Shown in pieces: positions 41,078 to 51,921 of a DNA stretch of 64,000 nucleotides. The notes under the pieces are model-generated. The model worked only from the letters and a program-made list of their open reading frames with translations, searched no databases and was not told the origin of the DNA. Origin of the DNA: an uncultured Oxalobacter sp. (GTDB lineage Bacteria; Pseudomonadota; Gammaproteobacteria; Burkholderiales; Burkholderiaceae_D); NCBI GenBank assembly GCA_934277985.1, contig CAKQWF010000004.1, positions 1-64,000 of the forward strand, read 5' to 3'. Position 1 is the first letter of the stretch. Each line of letters starts with the position of its first letter. The translations under genes and the position numbers were made by a program.

Positions 41078-42370
41078 ATGAAAACCGATACGCATTTTTA
41101 TTATCAAAACGATATCCTGACCGTTGACGGCGTACGCCTTGATGAACTGGCTGCGCAATACGGTACGCCGCTTTACGTCTATTCCAAAGCTGCCTTTACC
41201 GACCATTACCGCCAATATGCCGACGCATGCCACGCACACCATTCGGATGAAATCGGTTCACTGGTCTGTTATTCGGTCAAATCCAATTCCAACATCGCCA
41301 TCCTCAATATTCTCGGACAGGAAGGTGCAGGCTTCGATATCGTATCCGGCGGTGAACTCCTTCGTGTCATCGCAGCCGGTGGCGATCCCGGCAAAGTCAT
41401 CTTCTCAGGTGTGGGCAAAACTGCCGCGGAAATCCGCCTTGCACTGGAACATGACATTCTCTGCTTCAATATCGAATCGCTGGCAGAATTGAAACGCATC
41501 AACCGGATTGCCTCCGAAATGGGCAAGACCGCCCGCGTATCCTTCCGTGTCAATCCTAACGTAGACCCCAAAACACACCCGTACATATCGACCGGGCTGA
41601 AAGAAAACAAATTCGGCATACCGTATGAGGAAGCACTGGACAGTTACCTGACCGCTGCCAAAATGCCGCATATCGCGATCACAGGCATTGATTGCCATAT
41701 CGGCTCCCAGCTGCTTGACGACGCACCGCTGCTCGAAGCGCTGGACAAACTGACCGATTTGTTCGACCGTCTTGCACAACATGGTATCGAACTGCATCAC
41801 ATCGATATCGGCGGTGGTATCGGCATCACTTATGACCGTGAACGTCCTGTCCCTGTTGCGGACTATATCGACCGTGTTTTTCATCGTATCTCGGCCTGGA
41901 AGAAAGCCAGATATCCCGGTATGCCTTTCACCATGGTGTTTGAACCAGGCCGTTCCATTTCAGGTAATGCGGGCATCCTGCTTACAGAAGTCCAATACCT
42001 GAAAACCAATGCGGAAAAACATTTCGCTATCGTCGATGGTGCAATGAACGATCTGATGCGTCCTTCACTCTACGAAGCATGGCATGGTGTCTTGCCTGTC
42101 ACGCAACGCTCCGGCAAAACCATCTCATACGATATCGTCGGTCCGATTTGTGAATCCGGCGACTGGCTGGCCAGACAGCGTGAACTGGCCATTGAGGAAG
42201 GCGACTTGTTAGCGATCATGAGTGCCGGCGCCTATGGCATGGCCATGTCTTCCAACTACAATTCGCGTGGCCGCGCAGCTGAAATTCTTGTCGCGAACGG
42301 GAAAATCCATCTGATACGCAGACGTGAACGTACCGAAGAACTTTTTGCACTGGAAACCGTCGTATCCTGA
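41078..42370 (+). CDS. lysA: Diaminopimelate decarboxylase
   Basis: LysA makes lysine from meso-diaminopimelate using PLP. The 430-residue product carries CYSVKSNSN with the PLP lysine, [25 protein letters not shown] and CESGDWLA. It is coupled to lptM. The next gene, engB, begins 52 bases downstream in the same direction. Confidence 0.97.
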   Translation: MKTDTHFYYQNDILTVDGVRLDELAAQYGTPLYVYSKAAFTDHYRQYADACHAHHSDEIGSLVCYSVKSNSNIAILNILGQEGAGFDIVSGGELLRVIAAGGDPGKVIFSGVGKTAAEIRLALEHDILCFNIESLAELKRINRIASEMGKTARVSFRVNPNVDPKTHPYISTGLKENKFGIPYEEALDSYLTAAKMPHIAITGIDCHIGSQLLDDAPLLEALDKLTDLFDRLAQHGIELHHIDIGGGIGITYDRERPVPVADYIDRVFHRISAWKKARYPGMPFTMVFEPGRSISGNAGILLTEVQYLKTNAEKHFAIVDGAMNDLMRPSLYEAWHGVLPVTQRSGKTISYDIVGPICESGDWLARQRELAIEEGDLLAIMSAGAYGMAMSSNYNSRGRAAEILVANGKIHLIRRRERTEELFALETVVS

Positions 42371-42422
42371 ACTGTCTTACTACCCCGCGGGACATTCCCG
42401 GTCCCGCATAACCGGAGTCATC

Positions 42423-43088
42423 ATGTCAAAACTGTGGCAAGCGCGCTTTTTCAAAACAGCAAACCATTTGCGCGATTTGCCTCGCCTTGACGTACCGGAA
42501 ATTGCCTTTGTCGGTCGCTCCAACGCGGGAAAATCCTCCGCCATCAATACCTTGTGCAACCAGAAAGGACTGGCTTTCGCTTCAAGAACACCCGGGCGAA
42601 CCCAGCATATCAATTTTTTCTCCGTCGGTGGCGGCCACGTGGCGCAACATCGCCATGATCCGGTCAATCCTCGTGAAATTGAATTGTTTCTGGTCGATCT
42701 TCCGGGCTACGGTTATGCACAGGTCTCGGGTGCGGCAAAAAATCACTGGCAAAAACTGCTTGGCGACTACCTGATGACACGTGAGCAACTCAAGGGACTG
42801 GTACTTGTAATGGATGCACGTCACCCATTCCAGCCGCTCGACATCGAATTGCTCGAATGGTTCGCGCCGACCGGAAAACCTGTTCACTGTCTGTTGACAA
42901 AATCCGACAAGCTAAACCGCAGCGAGTCTTCCAATGCCCTGAAACAGGTCAATACCATTCTCGCAAGCTATGTTGATGAAAAAGGCGTTCCTTTTCCGTT
43001 TTCGGCGCAGCTTTTCTCGTCCTTGAAACGCAGCGGACTGGAAAAAGCCACTAGCAGCATTCTGGGTCTCGCGTCCGCTTCTTCATGA
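42423..43088 (+). CDS. engB: Ribosome biogenesis GTPase YsxC/EngB
   Basis: A 221-residue single-domain GTPase needed for 50S subunit assembly. G motifs are GRSNAGKSS, a switch with [14 protein letters not shown] and TKSDKL. ATG 42423 gives the family start [10 protein letters not shown]; a longer in-frame start at 42324 inside lysA is unlikely. The stop overlaps a possible upstream start of the next gene (ATGA). Confidence 0.96.
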   Translation: MSKLWQARFFKTANHLRDLPRLDVPEIAFVGRSNAGKSSAINTLCNQKGLAFASRTPGRTQHINFFSVGGGHVAQHRHDPVNPREIELFLVDLPGYGYAQVSGAAKNHWQKLLGDYLMTREQLKGLVLVMDARHPFQPLDIELLEWFAPTGKPVHCLLTKSDKLNRSESSNALKQVNTILASYVDEKGVPFPFSAQLFSSLKRSGLEKATSSILGLASASS

Positions 43089-43228
43089 CCGGCCCGCCAT
43101 TCACGTCCCGGATTTTACGATTTCTCTCATGCACGTTTTTTACAGAAATTTGCAGCTCTGTTTCGTTATCATGTCTGCATAAAAACATCTTGCAAGATAC
43201 CATTCCACGTTACAGCAGGCACCTTCAG

Positions 43229-43855
43229 ATGAACAAACCGATTTCATACGGTCACGAAGTATTCAGGAAACTCATCCACCTAAGTTCTCTCTGGATGGTC
43301 GCTTCCATAGGCTATTTCCCGAAATGGTTCAATATCTCGCTTTTTGCCGCGCTGCTGTTCATCATGCTTGTCGTCGAATATGGCAACAACAAACGCTGGC
43401 CGCTATTTACCATGACCTATGGCGCCCTGTTCAACCGGATTCTGCGCGAAAGCGAAACACGTGAAACCTTTCGTCCAAGCGGAGCGCCCTACCTCATTGC
43501 CGCCGTACTTTTCGCCACGATCCTGTTTCCCAGAACCATCGCCATGACCGCCTTGTCCATCATGCTTGTCGGAGATACCTTCGCTGCCCTGATCGGAAGA
43601 AAACTCGGACGACATAAAATCAACCACGGGAAGAAAAGTATCGAAGGCAGCATCGCTTTCTGGCTGTTCTCATTTATCGTTCTGCTATTGTTTTACCACT
43701 ATAGCCGGCAACCGCTTTCCTTTTTGTTATACGGTGCACTTGGCATCACACTGGCCACATTCGCAGAAATCTACGAAAACCGCATCCATATCGATGATAA
43801 CTTTTCCATTCCGCTCATCGTCGGCTTGTGCCTGATGCTTACGCACTATCTTTAA
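43229..43855 (+). CDS. Diacylglycerol/polyprenol kinase-like membrane protein
   Basis: A 208-residue membrane protein with about six hydrophobic segments. The core GDTFAALIGRKLGRHKI followed by GKKSIEGSIAFW matches the SEC59/DGK1/VTE5 superfamily of CTP-dependent polyprenol or diacylglycerol kinases and CDP-diglyceride synthase relatives. The substrate cannot be told. I start at ATG 43229 (MNKPISYGHEVFRKLIHLSS); an ATG at 43085 overlapping the engB stop would add 48 residues without family features. It lies between engB and cutA. Confidence 0.72.
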   Translation: MNKPISYGHEVFRKLIHLSSLWMVASIGYFPKWFNISLFAALLFIMLVVEYGNNKRWPLFTMTYGALFNRILRESETRETFRPSGAPYLIAAVLFATILFPRTIAMTALSIMLVGDTFAALIGRKLGRHKINHGKKSIEGSIAFWLFSFIVLLLFYHYSRQPLSFLLYGALGITLATFAEIYENRIHIDDNFSIPLIVGLCLMLTHYL

Positions 43856-43869
43856 GGAACAACATCATT

Positions 43870-44187
43870 TCAGGCCGTCTCACGTGCCAGCCATTCCAGA
43901 TAGGGTGTCAGGCCACAAAGAACGGGTACTGCCAGTATCTCAGGCAATTCATACGGATGCATCGAGCGGATCAATGACTCGACGGCATCATAGCGTGCAT
44001 CGACTGTCTTGATCGTCAGTGTCATCTCGGACGCCTCTTCCACCTTGCCATTCCAGCGATAAAAGGAACGTGACGGCGTGCCGCAATTTACACAGGCAAC
44101 CAGTTTTTCATCGATAAGTGCCTTTGCCAGACGTTCCGCTGTGGTCGTGTCAGGTACAGTACAAAAAACCAGAATCGGCTTTTCCAT
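43870..44187 (-). CDS. cutA: Divalent-cation tolerance protein CutA
   Basis: A 105-residue trimeric ferredoxin-like-fold protein. ACVNCGTPSRSFYRWNGKVEE and HPYELPEILAVPV are typical. CutA was named for copper sensitivity in E. coli but its function is unsettled. ATG 44187 has a GGAGAG site; the open frame extends far upstream through the rplQ terminator, which rules out the longer form. It is convergent with the kinase-like gene (14 bases between stops). Confidence 0.93.
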   Translation of the reverse strand: MEKPILVFCTVPDTTTAERLAKALIDEKLVACVNCGTPSRSFYRWNGKVEEASEMTLTIKTVDARYDAVESLIRSMHPYELPEILAVPVLCGLTPYLEWLARETA

Positions 44188-44249
44188 TTCTCTCTCCAGC
44201 AATATTCCATGTACAGAGTATGCCACAGCCGTCAGTCTTTCATGGCAAT

Positions 44250-44278
44250 AAAAAAGGGCTAGAAAATCCAGCCCTTTG
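44250..44278 (-). terminator. Terminator of the alpha operon after rplQ
   Basis: On the minus strand AAAGGGCT, a short loop, AGCCCTTTTTT: a GC-rich stem with a T6 run 18 bases after the rplQ stop. It ends the long ribosomal transcription block. Confidence 0.92.
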
Positions 44279-44296
44279 CAACAGATGGCGGAAAGC

Positions 44297-44689
44297 TTAT
44301 TTGCTTTCTGTAGCTTCCGTTTTTTCTTCCTGCGGTCTGTCGAGCAATTCGACATAAGCCATCGGTGCATTGTCACCCAGTCTGAAACCCATTTTCAGAA
44401 TACGCAGATAACCACCGTTGCGATTGGCAAAACGCGGGCCAAGTACATTGAAGAGCTTGACGACGATTTCACGATCACGCAGACGATTGAATGCCAAACG
44501 CTTGTTGGCAACCGTATTGGTCTTGCCGAGCGTGATGATCGGTTCGACGACACGGCGCAATTCCTTGGCCTTCGGCAAAGTGGTCTTGATTGCTTCGTGA
44601 CGGAGCAGGGAAACCGTCATATTGCGGAGCATGGCCAGACGGTGGGAAGAAGTACGGTTCAGTTTTCTCAAACCATGACGATGACGCAT
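44297..44689 (-). CDS. rplQ: 50S ribosomal protein L17
   Basis: A 130-residue protein with the N-terminus [20 protein letters not shown] typical of L17. It is the last gene of the alpha operon, 71 bases after rpoA and followed by a strong terminator. The C-terminus ends in an acidic/lysine-rich tail. Confidence 0.98.
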   Translation of the reverse strand: MRHRHGLRKLNRTSSHRLAMLRNMTVSLLRHEAIKTTLPKAKELRRVVEPIITLGKTNTVANKRLAFNRLRDREIVVKLFNVLGPRFANRNGGYLRILKMGFRLGDNAPMAYVELLDRPQEEKTEATESK

Positions 44690-44760
44690 GATATTTTCCT
44701 TATAAATCTTTCAATACGGCTCTTCTATCAGTCAGAACTGCGGGCCGTTCGGGTTAAACA

Positions 44761-45738
44761 TTATTTTTCAAGTCCTGCCGGCGGCCAGTTATCCAGACGC
44801 ATACCCAGTGTCAAACCTCTGGAAGCGAGAACTTCCTTGATTTCGTTGAGCGACTTGCGTCCCAGATTCGGGGTCTTCAGCAATTCGTTTTCACTGCGCT
44901 GGATCAGATCGCCGATGTAATTGATGTTTTCCGCTTTCAGGCAATTTGCGGAGCGTACGGTCAATTCCAGGTCATCGACAGGACGCAACAGAATCGGATC
45001 AACCGCCGGAACCTGCGTCAGTGCTTCGGATGTCGTTTCAGTGCCTTCTAGTGCGGCAAAAACGCTCAGCTGATCGACCAGAATGCGAGCAGACTGGCGA
45101 ATCGCTTCCTCGGCAGTAATGACACCGTTGGTTTCGATATTGATGATCAGTTTGTCCAGATCGGTACGCTGTTCGACACGAGCCGATTCGACCGAATAGG
45201 AAACACGACGTACTGGCGAAAAAGATGCATCCAGAATGATGCGTCCAATGGTCTTGTTCGCATCCTCGGACAAACGTCTGACGTTGCCTGGAACATATCC
45301 ACGACCTTTTTCAACCTTGATCTGCATATCCAGCTTGCCATTGTCCGCAAGATTGGCAATGACATGATCCGGATTGATGATTTCTACGTCATGCGGCAGC
45401 TCGATATCACCTGCAGTGACAACACCCGGTCCCGCTTTTTTCAGGGACAGGGTGATCGAATCGCGGTTGTGCAGCTTGAAAACGACGCCCTTCAGGTTCA
45501 GGAGCAGATCGACTACATCTTCCTGAACGCCGTCCAGCGTCGAATATTCATGGACCACGCCGGCAATCGTGACTTCTGTAGGTGCATACCCTGTCATGGA
45601 CGACAGCAGCACACGTCTCAACGCATTGCCCAGCGTATGTCCATAACCGCGTTCGAACGGTTCCATTTCGACAACGGAACGACCGCCACCCAGCGATTCG
45701 ACGTTGATAATACGCGGTTTAAGAAAATTGTTTTGCAT
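44761..45738 (-). CDS. rpoA: RNA polymerase alpha subunit
   Basis: A 325-residue alpha subunit. The N-terminal domain ([17 protein letters not shown]) dimerises and nucleates the core enzyme; the C-terminal domain (about 245-325) contacts UP elements and activators with [14 protein letters not shown] and [16 protein letters not shown]. It lies between rpsD and rplQ in the usual order. Intact and normal in length. Confidence 0.99.
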   Translation of the reverse strand: MQNNFLKPRIINVESLGGGRSVVEMEPFERGYGHTLGNALRRVLLSSMTGYAPTEVTIAGVVHEYSTLDGVQEDVVDLLLNLKGVVFKLHNRDSITLSLKKAGPGVVTAGDIELPHDVEIINPDHVIANLADNGKLDMQIKVEKGRGYVPGNVRRLSEDANKTIGRIILDASFSPVRRVSYSVESARVEQRTDLDKLIINIETNGVITAEEAIRQSARILVDQLSVFAALEGTETTSEALTQVPAVDPILLRPVDDLELTVRSANCLKAENINYIGDLIQRSENELLKTPNLGRKSLNEIKEVLASRGLTLGMRLDNWPPAGLEK

Positions 45739-45805
45739 AATTTGTCCTTTTCAATACCCTTGGCTCGTTACACCAATAAGGCTGATGGCTCTGATAATGC
45801 GGTAA

Positions 45806-46429
45806 TTAACGTGAATACAATTCGATGATCAGCGATTCGTTGACATCGTTTGCAAATTCGCTGCGATCCGGAATACGCTTGAAAACACCTTCCATCTTCT
45901 TGGAATCGACAGAAACCCAGTCGGCCATACCGATCTGTTCAGCCAGGGAAAGCGATTCGATGATACGTGCCTGTTTCTTGGCCTTTTCACGAACGGTGAT
46001 GACGTCTTCCGGTTTGACCAGATACGAAGGAATATTGACAACCTTGCCGTTGACCATCAATGCCTGATGGCTGACCAGCTGACGACTTTCGGCACGGGTG
46101 GAACCGAAGCCCATACGATAAACGACATTGTCCAGACGGCATTCCAGCAGCTGCATCAGATTGTCGCCGGTATTGCCTTTTCTGCGTTCTGCTTCGGCAA
46201 AATAACGACGGAACTGTTTTTCCAGAATGCCATACATGCGTTTGACTTTCTGTTTTTCACGGAGCTGATTGCCATAGTCGGATGTACGTGCACCCGATTT
46301 CATGCCATGCTGGCCGGGTTTGACATCCAGTTTGCATTTGGAGTCGAGAGAGCGTCTTGCGCTCTTCAGGAAGAGATCAGTGCCTTCACGACGGGAAAGC
46401 TTTGCTTTGGGTCCGATATATCGTGCCAC
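45806..46429 (-). CDS. rpsD: 30S ribosomal protein S4
   Basis: A 207-residue primary 16S-binding protein with an S4 RNA-binding domain ([23 protein letters not shown]). It starts at GTG 46429 with AAGGA upstream; the sequence [16 protein letters not shown] is conserved. In E. coli S4 represses translation of the alpha operon by binding a leader near rpsM; no equivalent was identified here. Confidence 0.98.
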   Translation of the reverse strand: MARYIGPKAKLSRREGTDLFLKSARRSLDSKCKLDVKPGQHGMKSGARTSDYGNQLREKQKVKRMYGILEKQFRRYFAEAERRKGNTGDNLMQLLECRLDNVVYRMGFGSTRAESRQLVSHQALMVNGKVVNIPSYLVKPEDVITVREKAKKQARIIESLSLAEQIGMADWVSVDSKKMEGVFKRIPDRSEFANDVNESLIIELYSR

Positions 46430-46520
46430 AATAATTCCTTTTCAAAAATTGATTGACGCCTCACAACAGGCGCAAGTCATGCCACGAACGGCATAACAGT
46501 GGTCTTCTTTACAATGGAAA

Positions 46521-46922
46521 TCAGATACGGCGACGCTTTGGCGGGCGGCAACCATTATGCGGAATAGGTGTAATGTCCTGAATCTGCGTAATGCGAATAC
46601 CCAGTCCGTTCAGTGCGCGGACAGCCGATTCACGACCAGGACCCGGGCCCTTGATCTTGACTTCCAGATTCTTGATACCATATTCGATAGCTACCTTGCC
46701 TGCTGCTTCTGCGGCAACCTGTGCTGCAAATGGAGTGGACTTGCGAGAGCCCTTGAAACCTGCACCACCGGAAGTAGCCCACGTCAGCGCATTGCCCTGG
46801 CGATCCGTAATGGTAATGATGGTGTTGTTGAAAGAAGCATGCACATGTGCAACACCTTCTGCAATGTTTCTCTTCACCTTCTTGCGCACGCGAGCTGCTG
46901 CACTATTCGATGCTTTTGCCAT
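46521..46922 (-). CDS. rpsK: 30S ribosomal protein S11
   Basis: A 133-residue platform protein of the small subunit. The core [18 protein letters not shown] and C-terminal [13 protein letters not shown] are family hallmarks. It lies between rpsM and rpsD. The 90-base gaps to its neighbours are longer than elsewhere in the block. Confidence 0.98.
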   Translation of the reverse strand: MAKASNSAAARVRKKVKRNIAEGVAHVHASFNNTIITITDRQGNALTWATSGGAGFKGSRKSTPFAAQVAAEAAGKVAIEYGIKNLEVKIKGPGPGRESAVRALNGLGIRITQIQDITPIPHNGCRPPKRRRI

Positions 46923-46968
46923 AAAAATTCCTCGATCCGTCTACTTGTTCAAACTACGTATGCCTGCA

Positions 46969-47334
46969 TTACTTCTTCAAAGACTGCGCGGCTTTACGTG
47001 GACCTTTTCTGGTTCGCGCGTTGGTGCGTGTACGCTGGCCTCTGACCGGCAAACCGCGGCGATGACGCAAACCACGATAACAACCCAGATCCATCAATCG
47101 CTTGATGCTCATGGAAACTTCACGGCGCAAGTCGCCTTCGATCACGAATTTGTCGATTTCGACGCGAAGTTTTTCAAGTTCGTTGTCATCGAGATCCTTG
47201 ACTTTCTTGGTAGGATCGACACCGGTAGCAGCACAGATCGACTGTGCTCTCGGACGTCCGATACCATAAATAGCCGTCAGGCCAATGACAATGTGTTGAT
47301 GGTTGGGAATATTAACCCCTGCAATACGTGCCAT
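46969..47334 (-). CDS. rpsM: 30S ribosomal protein S13
   Basis: A 121-residue protein of the 30S head that contacts tRNA and the 50S subunit. [19 protein letters not shown] and the basic tail [18 protein letters not shown] are typical. It follows rpmJ by 25 bases. Confidence 0.98.
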   Translation of the reverse strand: MARIAGVNIPNHQHIVIGLTAIYGIGRPRAQSICAATGVDPTKKVKDLDDNELEKLRVEIDKFVIEGDLRREVSMSIKRLMDLGCYRGLRHRRGLPVRGQRTRTNARTRKGPRKAAQSLKK

Positions 47335-47359
47335 TCGTTCTGTCCTAAATTGACGTTAA

Positions 47360-47473
47360 TTAACCTTGTCTCTGTTTATGACGTGCTTCGGTGCAGATCA
47401 CACGGACCACGCCCTTTCTCTTGATGATTTTGCAGTTGCGGCAAATCCGCTTGACTGATGCCTGAACCTTCAT
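47360..47473 (-). CDS. rpmJ: 50S ribosomal protein L36
   Basis: A 37-residue protein: [19 protein letters not shown], then a short [17 protein letters not shown] end. It has the zinc-ribbon ligands C-x2-C, C and H of the zinc-binding form. It lies between infA and rpsM, the usual place, with GGGTG upstream of ATG 47473. Confidence 0.97.
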   Translation of the reverse strand: MKVQASVKRICRNCKIIKRKGVVRVICTEARHKQRQG

Positions 47474-47507
47474 TTTCACCCTCTTTCTAAGAAACTGTTG
47501 AATCCAG

Positions 47508-47726
47508 CTATTTTGTTCTGAAAACAATACGAGCACGACTCAGATCATAAGGAGTCAGCTCCACCGTTACCTTGTCGCCCGGAAGAATACGGATGTAATT
47601 CATACGCATCTTGCCGGAAATGTGCCCGAGAACCATATGTCCATTTTCCAGCTTTACGCGAAAAGTCGCATTGGGCAAGTTATCGACAATCTCGCCCTGC
47701 ATCTGGATAACGTCATCTTTAGCCAT
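47508..47726 (-). CDS. infA: Translation initiation factor IF-1
   Basis: A 72-residue S1-like OB-fold protein that occupies the A site during initiation. [20 protein letters not shown] is conserved, as is [19 protein letters not shown]. Located between secY and rpmJ as in many betaproteobacteria, where IF-1 is part of the spc-alpha block rather than standing alone. Confidence 0.98.
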   Translation of the reverse strand: MAKDDVIQMQGEIVDNLPNATFRVKLENGHMVLGHISGKMRMNYIRILPGDKVTVELTPYDLSRARIVFRTK

Positions 47727-47750
47727 AAAACCAATATCTTTTATGAAATA

Positions 47751-49085
47751 TTAACGCGGTAAGCTGTTGCTCTTGAAATTCGCTTTCCTCAACAGCGAAT
47801 CATACTGCTGGGACATGATGTAATTCTGAATCTGCGCCATAAAATCCATCGTGACAACGACGATAATCAGCAGGGACGTACCACCGAAGTAAAACGGCAC
47901 CTGCCAACGCGCAACCAGAAATTCCGGCAACAAACAGACTAATGTAACATAAATCGCACCCGCCAGTGTCAACCTCATCAAAATTTTATCGACATAGCGT
48001 GCTGTCTGGTCACCCGGACGAATGCCCGGAATGAAAGCGCCACTCTTTTTCAGGTTATCTGCCGTTTCGCGGCTGTTGAATACCAGTGCGGTATAAAAGA
48101 AACAGAAAAAGATGATGGCAGCCGCATACAAAATGGCATGAACCGGTTCACCAGGTGCCAGCGATGCGGCAAGGTCCTTCAAAAAGCGAACGAACATGTT
48201 GTCCGACTCTGAACCGGTAGCGAACCAGCCAACGATCGTTGCCGGGAACAGGATGATCGACGAGGCAAAAATCGGCGGAATAACACCGGCCATGTTGACC
48301 TTGAGCGGCAAAAAGCTGCTTTGCCCGCCATAAATCTTGTTGCCGATCTGTCGTTTTGCATAATTGACCAGGATACGACGCTGACCGCTTTCGATAAAGA
48401 CAACCAGAAAGGTAACCACCGCAACGATAACGCAAATGATCAATGCAGTCAGCGTATTCATCGAACCGGTACGAACCAGTTCGACAAGACCGCCGATCGC
48501 ATTGGGCAAACCTGCTGCAATACCTGCAAAAATCAGCATGGAAATACCGTTACCCAGACCACGTTCGGTAATCTGCTCGCCAAGCCACATCAGGAACATC
48601 GTACCGGTTACCAGCGTAACAACTGCCGTAAAACGGAAAGCCATGCCCGGTTCGATAACCAGGCCTGGCTGCGATTCCAGCGCGACAGCGATACCGAGCC
48701 CCTGAAACGCGGCCAGCACAAGCGTACCGTAACGCGTGTACTGCGTCATCTTCCTTTTGCCCGCTTCGCCTTCCTTTTTCAGTGCATCAATCTGCGGGGA
48801 CACAATCCCCAGCATCTGCATGATAATGGAAGCCGAAATGTACGGCATGATGCCCAGCGCAAACACGGTAAACCGCGAAAGCGCGCCACCCGAAAACATG
48901 TTGAACATGCCGAGAATACCGCCCTGATTCTGTCTGAACAGCATGGCCAGCTGTTCGGAATCAATGCCAGGAACCGGTATATGGGCGCCAATACGGAACA
49001 CCACCAATGCTCCGAGCAAAAACAACAAACGCCGCCATGGAAAACCGGCTGTGGCATTTTTTGCCAAATTAGATGACGTTGCCAA
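47751..49085 (-). CDS. secY: Protein translocase subunit SecY
   Basis: The 444-residue channel subunit with ten membrane segments. IPVPGID near the start, the plug region and the loop [16 protein letters not shown] are visible. It starts with TTG 49085, seven bases after an AGGGG site, giving [11 protein letters not shown] see no ATG or GTG in a better place. It partners FtsY through the SRP pathway encoded at the left end. Confidence 0.97.
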   Translation of the reverse strand: MATSSNLAKNATAGFPWRRLLFLLGALVVFRIGAHIPVPGIDSEQLAMLFRQNQGGILGMFNMFSGGALSRFTVFALGIMPYISASIIMQMLGIVSPQIDALKKEGEAGKRKMTQYTRYGTLVLAAFQGLGIAVALESQPGLVIEPGMAFRFTAVVTLVTGTMFLMWLGEQITERGLGNGISMLIFAGIAAGLPNAIGGLVELVRTGSMNTLTALIICVIVAVVTFLVVFIESGQRRILVNYAKRQIGNKIYGGQSSFLPLKVNMAGVIPPIFASSIILFPATIVGWFATGSESDNMFVRFLKDLAASLAPGEPVHAILYAAAIIFFCFFYTALVFNSRETADNLKKSGAFIPGIRPGDQTARYVDKILMRLTLAGAIYVTLVCLLPEFLVARWQVPFYFGGTSLLIIVVVTMDFMAQIQNYIMSQQYDSLLRKANFKSNSLPR

Positions 49086-49110
49086 CTGGATACCCCTGTA
49101 AGTTGTTTAC

Positions 49111-49542
49111 TTAAGCGACCTTGCCACCCTTGCTTTCAATGGCGGCCTTGGCTCCTTTGGTGACAGCAAGCCCGTTCACAGTCACACTGCGATTGATTTC
49201 ACCAGACAGAATGACTCTGACATTCTTGACCAGACCGGATACCAGACCGGCCTGTTTCAGCACCAGCAGATCGATTTCATCCACGCCCAGTTTATCCAGA
49301 TCGGAAAGACGGACTTCTGCACGGGTCAATGCAGCAGGAGACTTGAAACCGCGCTTTGGCAGACGGCGCTGCAACGGCATCTGGCCGCCTTCAAAACCCA
49401 CACGGTGAAAACCGCCAGCTCTTGATTTCTGGCCCTTGTGACCGCGACCAGCTGTTTTTCCCAATCCGCTGCCGATACCACGTCCGACTCTGCGCTTTGC
49501 CTGTTTAGCGCCATAGGCAGGCTGCAAATTATTCAAATTCAT
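49111..49542 (-). CDS. rplO: 50S ribosomal protein L15
   Basis: A 143-residue protein with the Gly/Arg-rich N-terminus ([21 protein letters not shown]) that threads into 23S rRNA. It follows rpmD by 24 bases and precedes secY by 25. Confidence 0.98.
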   Translation of the reverse strand: MNLNNLQPAYGAKQAKRRVGRGIGSGLGKTAGRGHKGQKSRAGGFHRVGFEGGQMPLQRRLPKRGFKSPAALTRAEVRLSDLDKLGVDEIDLLVLKQAGLVSGLVKNVRVILSGEINRSVTVNGLAVTKGAKAAIESKGGKVA

Positions 49543-49566
49543 AGCTTATCCTGTTTGCCGCTCCGC

Positions 49567-49746
49567 TCAGGCAATAACCTGAACGAGATACGATACTTTC
49601 TTAATCATTCCACGAACAGCAGGCGTGTCCTGCAAAGTGGATACGGAATTCAATCGACGAAGACCCAGACCACGAACGGTGTCGCGATGCGACTTGCGCG
49701 TTCCGATCAGACTTCTGACCAGTTTCACGGTAATTTGATTAGACAT
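49567..49746 (-). CDS. rpmD: 50S ribosomal protein L30
   Basis: A 59-residue protein from ATG 49746 ([16 protein letters not shown]); [10 protein letters not shown] is the conserved centre. The upstream gene rpsE ends 10 bases away. A TTG seven codons earlier overlaps rpsE and is unlikely to be the start. Confidence 0.96.
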   Translation of the reverse strand: MSNQITVKLVRSLIGTRKSHRDTVRGLGLRRLNSVSTLQDTPAVRGMIKKVSYLVQVIA

Positions 49747-49756
49747 GTCGATCACC

Positions 49757-50275
49757 TTATCCAACAATTTCCTCTACCGACTTGCCACGTTTTGCCGCGA
49801 CATCGGCGGGAGTGTTCATCGAAGCCAGTGCATTGAGGGTTGCTCTGACCATATTGTACGGATTGCTCGAACCGAAAGATTTGGCGACGACGTTGGTCAC
49901 GCCCATCACGTCGAAAATCGCACGCATTGCGCCACCGGCAATCACACCGGTACCCTGTTTGGCAGGATTGAGCATCACTTTGGAAGCGCCATGTTTTCCG
50001 ATAATCGTATGCTGCAAGGTACCGTCCTTGAGCGTCACCTTGATCATGTTGCGGCGAGCTTCTTCCATTGCCTTCTGGACAGCGATAGGCACTTCTTTCG
50101 ATTTACCCTTGCCCATTCCGATACGGCCATCGCCATCACCGACTACCGTCAGTGCAGCAAAACCCATAATACGACCGCCCTTGACGACTTTCGTTACACG
50201 ATTGATCGCGATCATCTTTTCGCGCAATCCGTCATCCGGCCGATCACCCTGCGTCTTTTGTTGCATTTTTGCCAT
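49757..50275 (-). CDS. rpsE: 30S ribosomal protein S5
   Basis: A 172-residue protein that helps translational accuracy. The dsRNA-binding-like N domain ([21 protein letters not shown]) and the C domain with [12 protein letters not shown] are normal. Located between rplR and rpmD. Confidence 0.98.
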   Translation of the reverse strand: MAKMQQKTQGDRPDDGLREKMIAINRVTKVVKGGRIMGFAALTVVGDGDGRIGMGKGKSKEVPIAVQKAMEEARRNMIKVTLKDGTLQHTIIGKHGASKVMLNPAKQGTGVIAGGAMRAIFDVMGVTNVVAKSFGSSNPYNMVRATLNALASMNTPADVAAKRGKSVEEIVG

Positions 50276-50285
50276 GGTTATATCC

Positions 50286-50642
50286 TTAGAACTTCAGACC
50301 TGCTTCGCGAGCAGCTTCAGCCAATGCTTTGACACGGCCGTGGTAACGAAAACCGGAACGATCGAAAGCCACTTCGGTAATTCCGGCCTGCAAAGCCTTC
50401 TCGGCAACTCTCTTGCCTACCAGCATGGCGGCAGCGACGTTGCCACCGCTTTTCCCTGCCAGTTCCTTGCGGACGTCCGATTCCAGTGTCGACGAAGAAG
50501 CCAGAATCCGGGCATCCGGGCCAATAATGTTTGCATAAATATGCAAATTGGTACGATGCACCGACAAACGTGTTGCCTTCAGAACAGCAATTTTGGCCCG
50601 GGTCTGACGGCCGCGGCGCAAACGTGATTGTTTCTTGTTCAT
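50286..50642 (-). CDS. rplR: 50S ribosomal protein L18
   Basis: A 118-residue 5S-rRNA-binding protein. [13 protein letters not shown] and the C-terminal [20 protein letters not shown] are typical. ATG 50642 follows GGGG by six bases; the preceding in-frame TTG is not needed. Confidence 0.97.
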   Translation of the reverse strand: MNKKQSRLRRGRQTRAKIAVLKATRLSVHRTNLHIYANIIGPDARILASSSTLESDVRKELAGKSGGNVAAAMLVGKRVAEKALQAGITEVAFDRSGFRYHGRVKALAEAAREAGLKF

Positions 50643-50654
50643 CAATCGCCCCTA

Positions 50655-51188
50655 TTACTTCTTCTTAGTTTCTTTGATCTTAACGACTTCGTCTACATAC
50701 CGAACGCCCTTGCCCTTGTATGGCTCAGGCTTGCGATATGCACGTACGTCAGCAGCGACCTGACCAACCAGGTGCTTGTCCATACCCTTGATCACGATTT
50801 CAGTCTGCGAAGGGGTTTCGCACTTGATGCCTTCCGGCATGACATGAACGACAGGATGAGAAAAACCGAGAGACATGTTCAACTTGTCACCCTGCGCCTG
50901 AGCCCTGAAACCGACACCAACCAGACTCAGACGTTTTTCAAAGCCCTTGCTGACACCCAGAACCATATTGTTCAGCAGGGCGCGCGTCGTTCCCCACATC
51001 GCTACGGCTTCCCGGCTGTCGTTTGCAGCCTCAACCTTCAATAACTTGTCTTCCTGCTTGACAACAACCAGATCGCTCAGCGTTCTGCTCATGGAACCCA
51101 AAGGGCCCTTGATGGTAATCTGGTTGCCCGCGATTGCTGCCGTCGCGCCTTCAGGAACAGCAACCGGCATTTTTCCAACTCTAGACAT
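50655..51188 (-). CDS. rplF: 50S ribosomal protein L6
   Basis: A 177-residue protein of two similar domains near the sarcin-ricin loop. [15 protein letters not shown] and [14 protein letters not shown] are signatures. It lies between rpsH and rplR. Confidence 0.98.
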   Translation of the reverse strand: MSRVGKMPVAVPEGATAAIAGNQITIKGPLGSMSRTLSDLVVVKQEDKLLKVEAANDSREAVAMWGTTRALLNNMVLGVSKGFEKRLSLVGVGFRAQAQGDKLNMSLGFSHPVVHVMPEGIKCETPSQTEIVIKGMDKHLVGQVAADVRAYRKPEPYKGKGVRYVDEVVKIKETKKK

Positions 51189-51198
51189 GCTTCACTCC

Positions 51199-51594
51199 TC
51201 AGGCAACATAGCAAAGAACTTCACCACCGACACCGGTAGCTCTCGCCTTGCGGTCAGTCATGACTCCCTTCGGCGTCGATACAATAGCGACACCCAGTCC
51301 ATTCATCACGCTCGGCAGTTCGTCACGACCCTTGTAAATACGAAGACCAGGACGGGAAACACGTTCAAGTCTTTCGATAACAGGACGACCGACATAGTAT
51401 TTCAGCGCAATATTCAACTGTGCCTTGCCAGCTTCCTCGCTAACATCGAAGGAATCGATATAACCTTCATCCTTCAGCACCTTCGCGATGGCAACTTTCA
51501 CCTTGGACGAAGGCATGGCAACAGAACCTTTTTTGACCTGCTGCGCATTACGGATGCGAGTCAGCATATCTGCGATAGGATCGCTCATACTCAT
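51199..51594 (-). CDS. rpsH: 30S ribosomal protein S8
   Basis: A 131-residue 16S-binding protein; in E. coli it is the feedback repressor of the spc operon. [20 protein letters not shown] is the conserved end. A strong GGGGGAA site precedes ATG 51594; a second ATG two codons on is less well spaced. Confidence 0.98.
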   Translation of the reverse strand: MSMSDPIADMLTRIRNAQQVKKGSVAMPSSKVKVAIAKVLKDEGYIDSFDVSEEAGKAQLNIALKYYVGRPVIERLERVSRPGLRIYKGRDELPSVMNGLGVAIVSTPKGVMTDRKARATGVGGEVLCYVA

Positions 51595-51608
51595 AACAAT
51601 TCCCCCTG

Positions 51609-51914
51609 CTACCAGCTAGCTTTAGTAATTCCCGGAATTTCACCATTCATGGCGAATTCTCTCAGTTTGGCACGACCCAGGCCAAACTTGCGGTAAGTGC
51701 CACGCGGTCTTCCGGTCAATGCGCAACGGTTGCGCTGACGCGTCGGATTGGCGTTGCGAGGCAACGATTGCAGTTTCAGACGAGCCTCAAAACGTTCTTC
51801 TTCAGACTTCGTCTGGTCGTCGATAATAGCTTTCAGTTCAGCGCGTTTGCCTGCATATTTCTTGACAAGCGCAGCGCGTTTCAATTCACGATTTATTAAT
51901 GCCAGTTTTGCCAT
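51609..51914 (-). CDS. rpsN: 30S ribosomal protein S14
   Basis: A 101-residue S14 of the long, zinc-free form: the CxxC pairs of the short form are absent and the C-terminal [20 protein letters not shown] is present. It lies between rplE and rpsH. Confidence 0.98.
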   Translation of the reverse strand: MAKLALINRELKRAALVKKYAGKRAELKAIIDDQTKSEEERFEARLKLQSLPRNANPTRQRNRCALTGRPRGTYRKFGLGRAKLREFAMNGEIPGITKASW

Positions 51915-51921
51915 GGCTATC

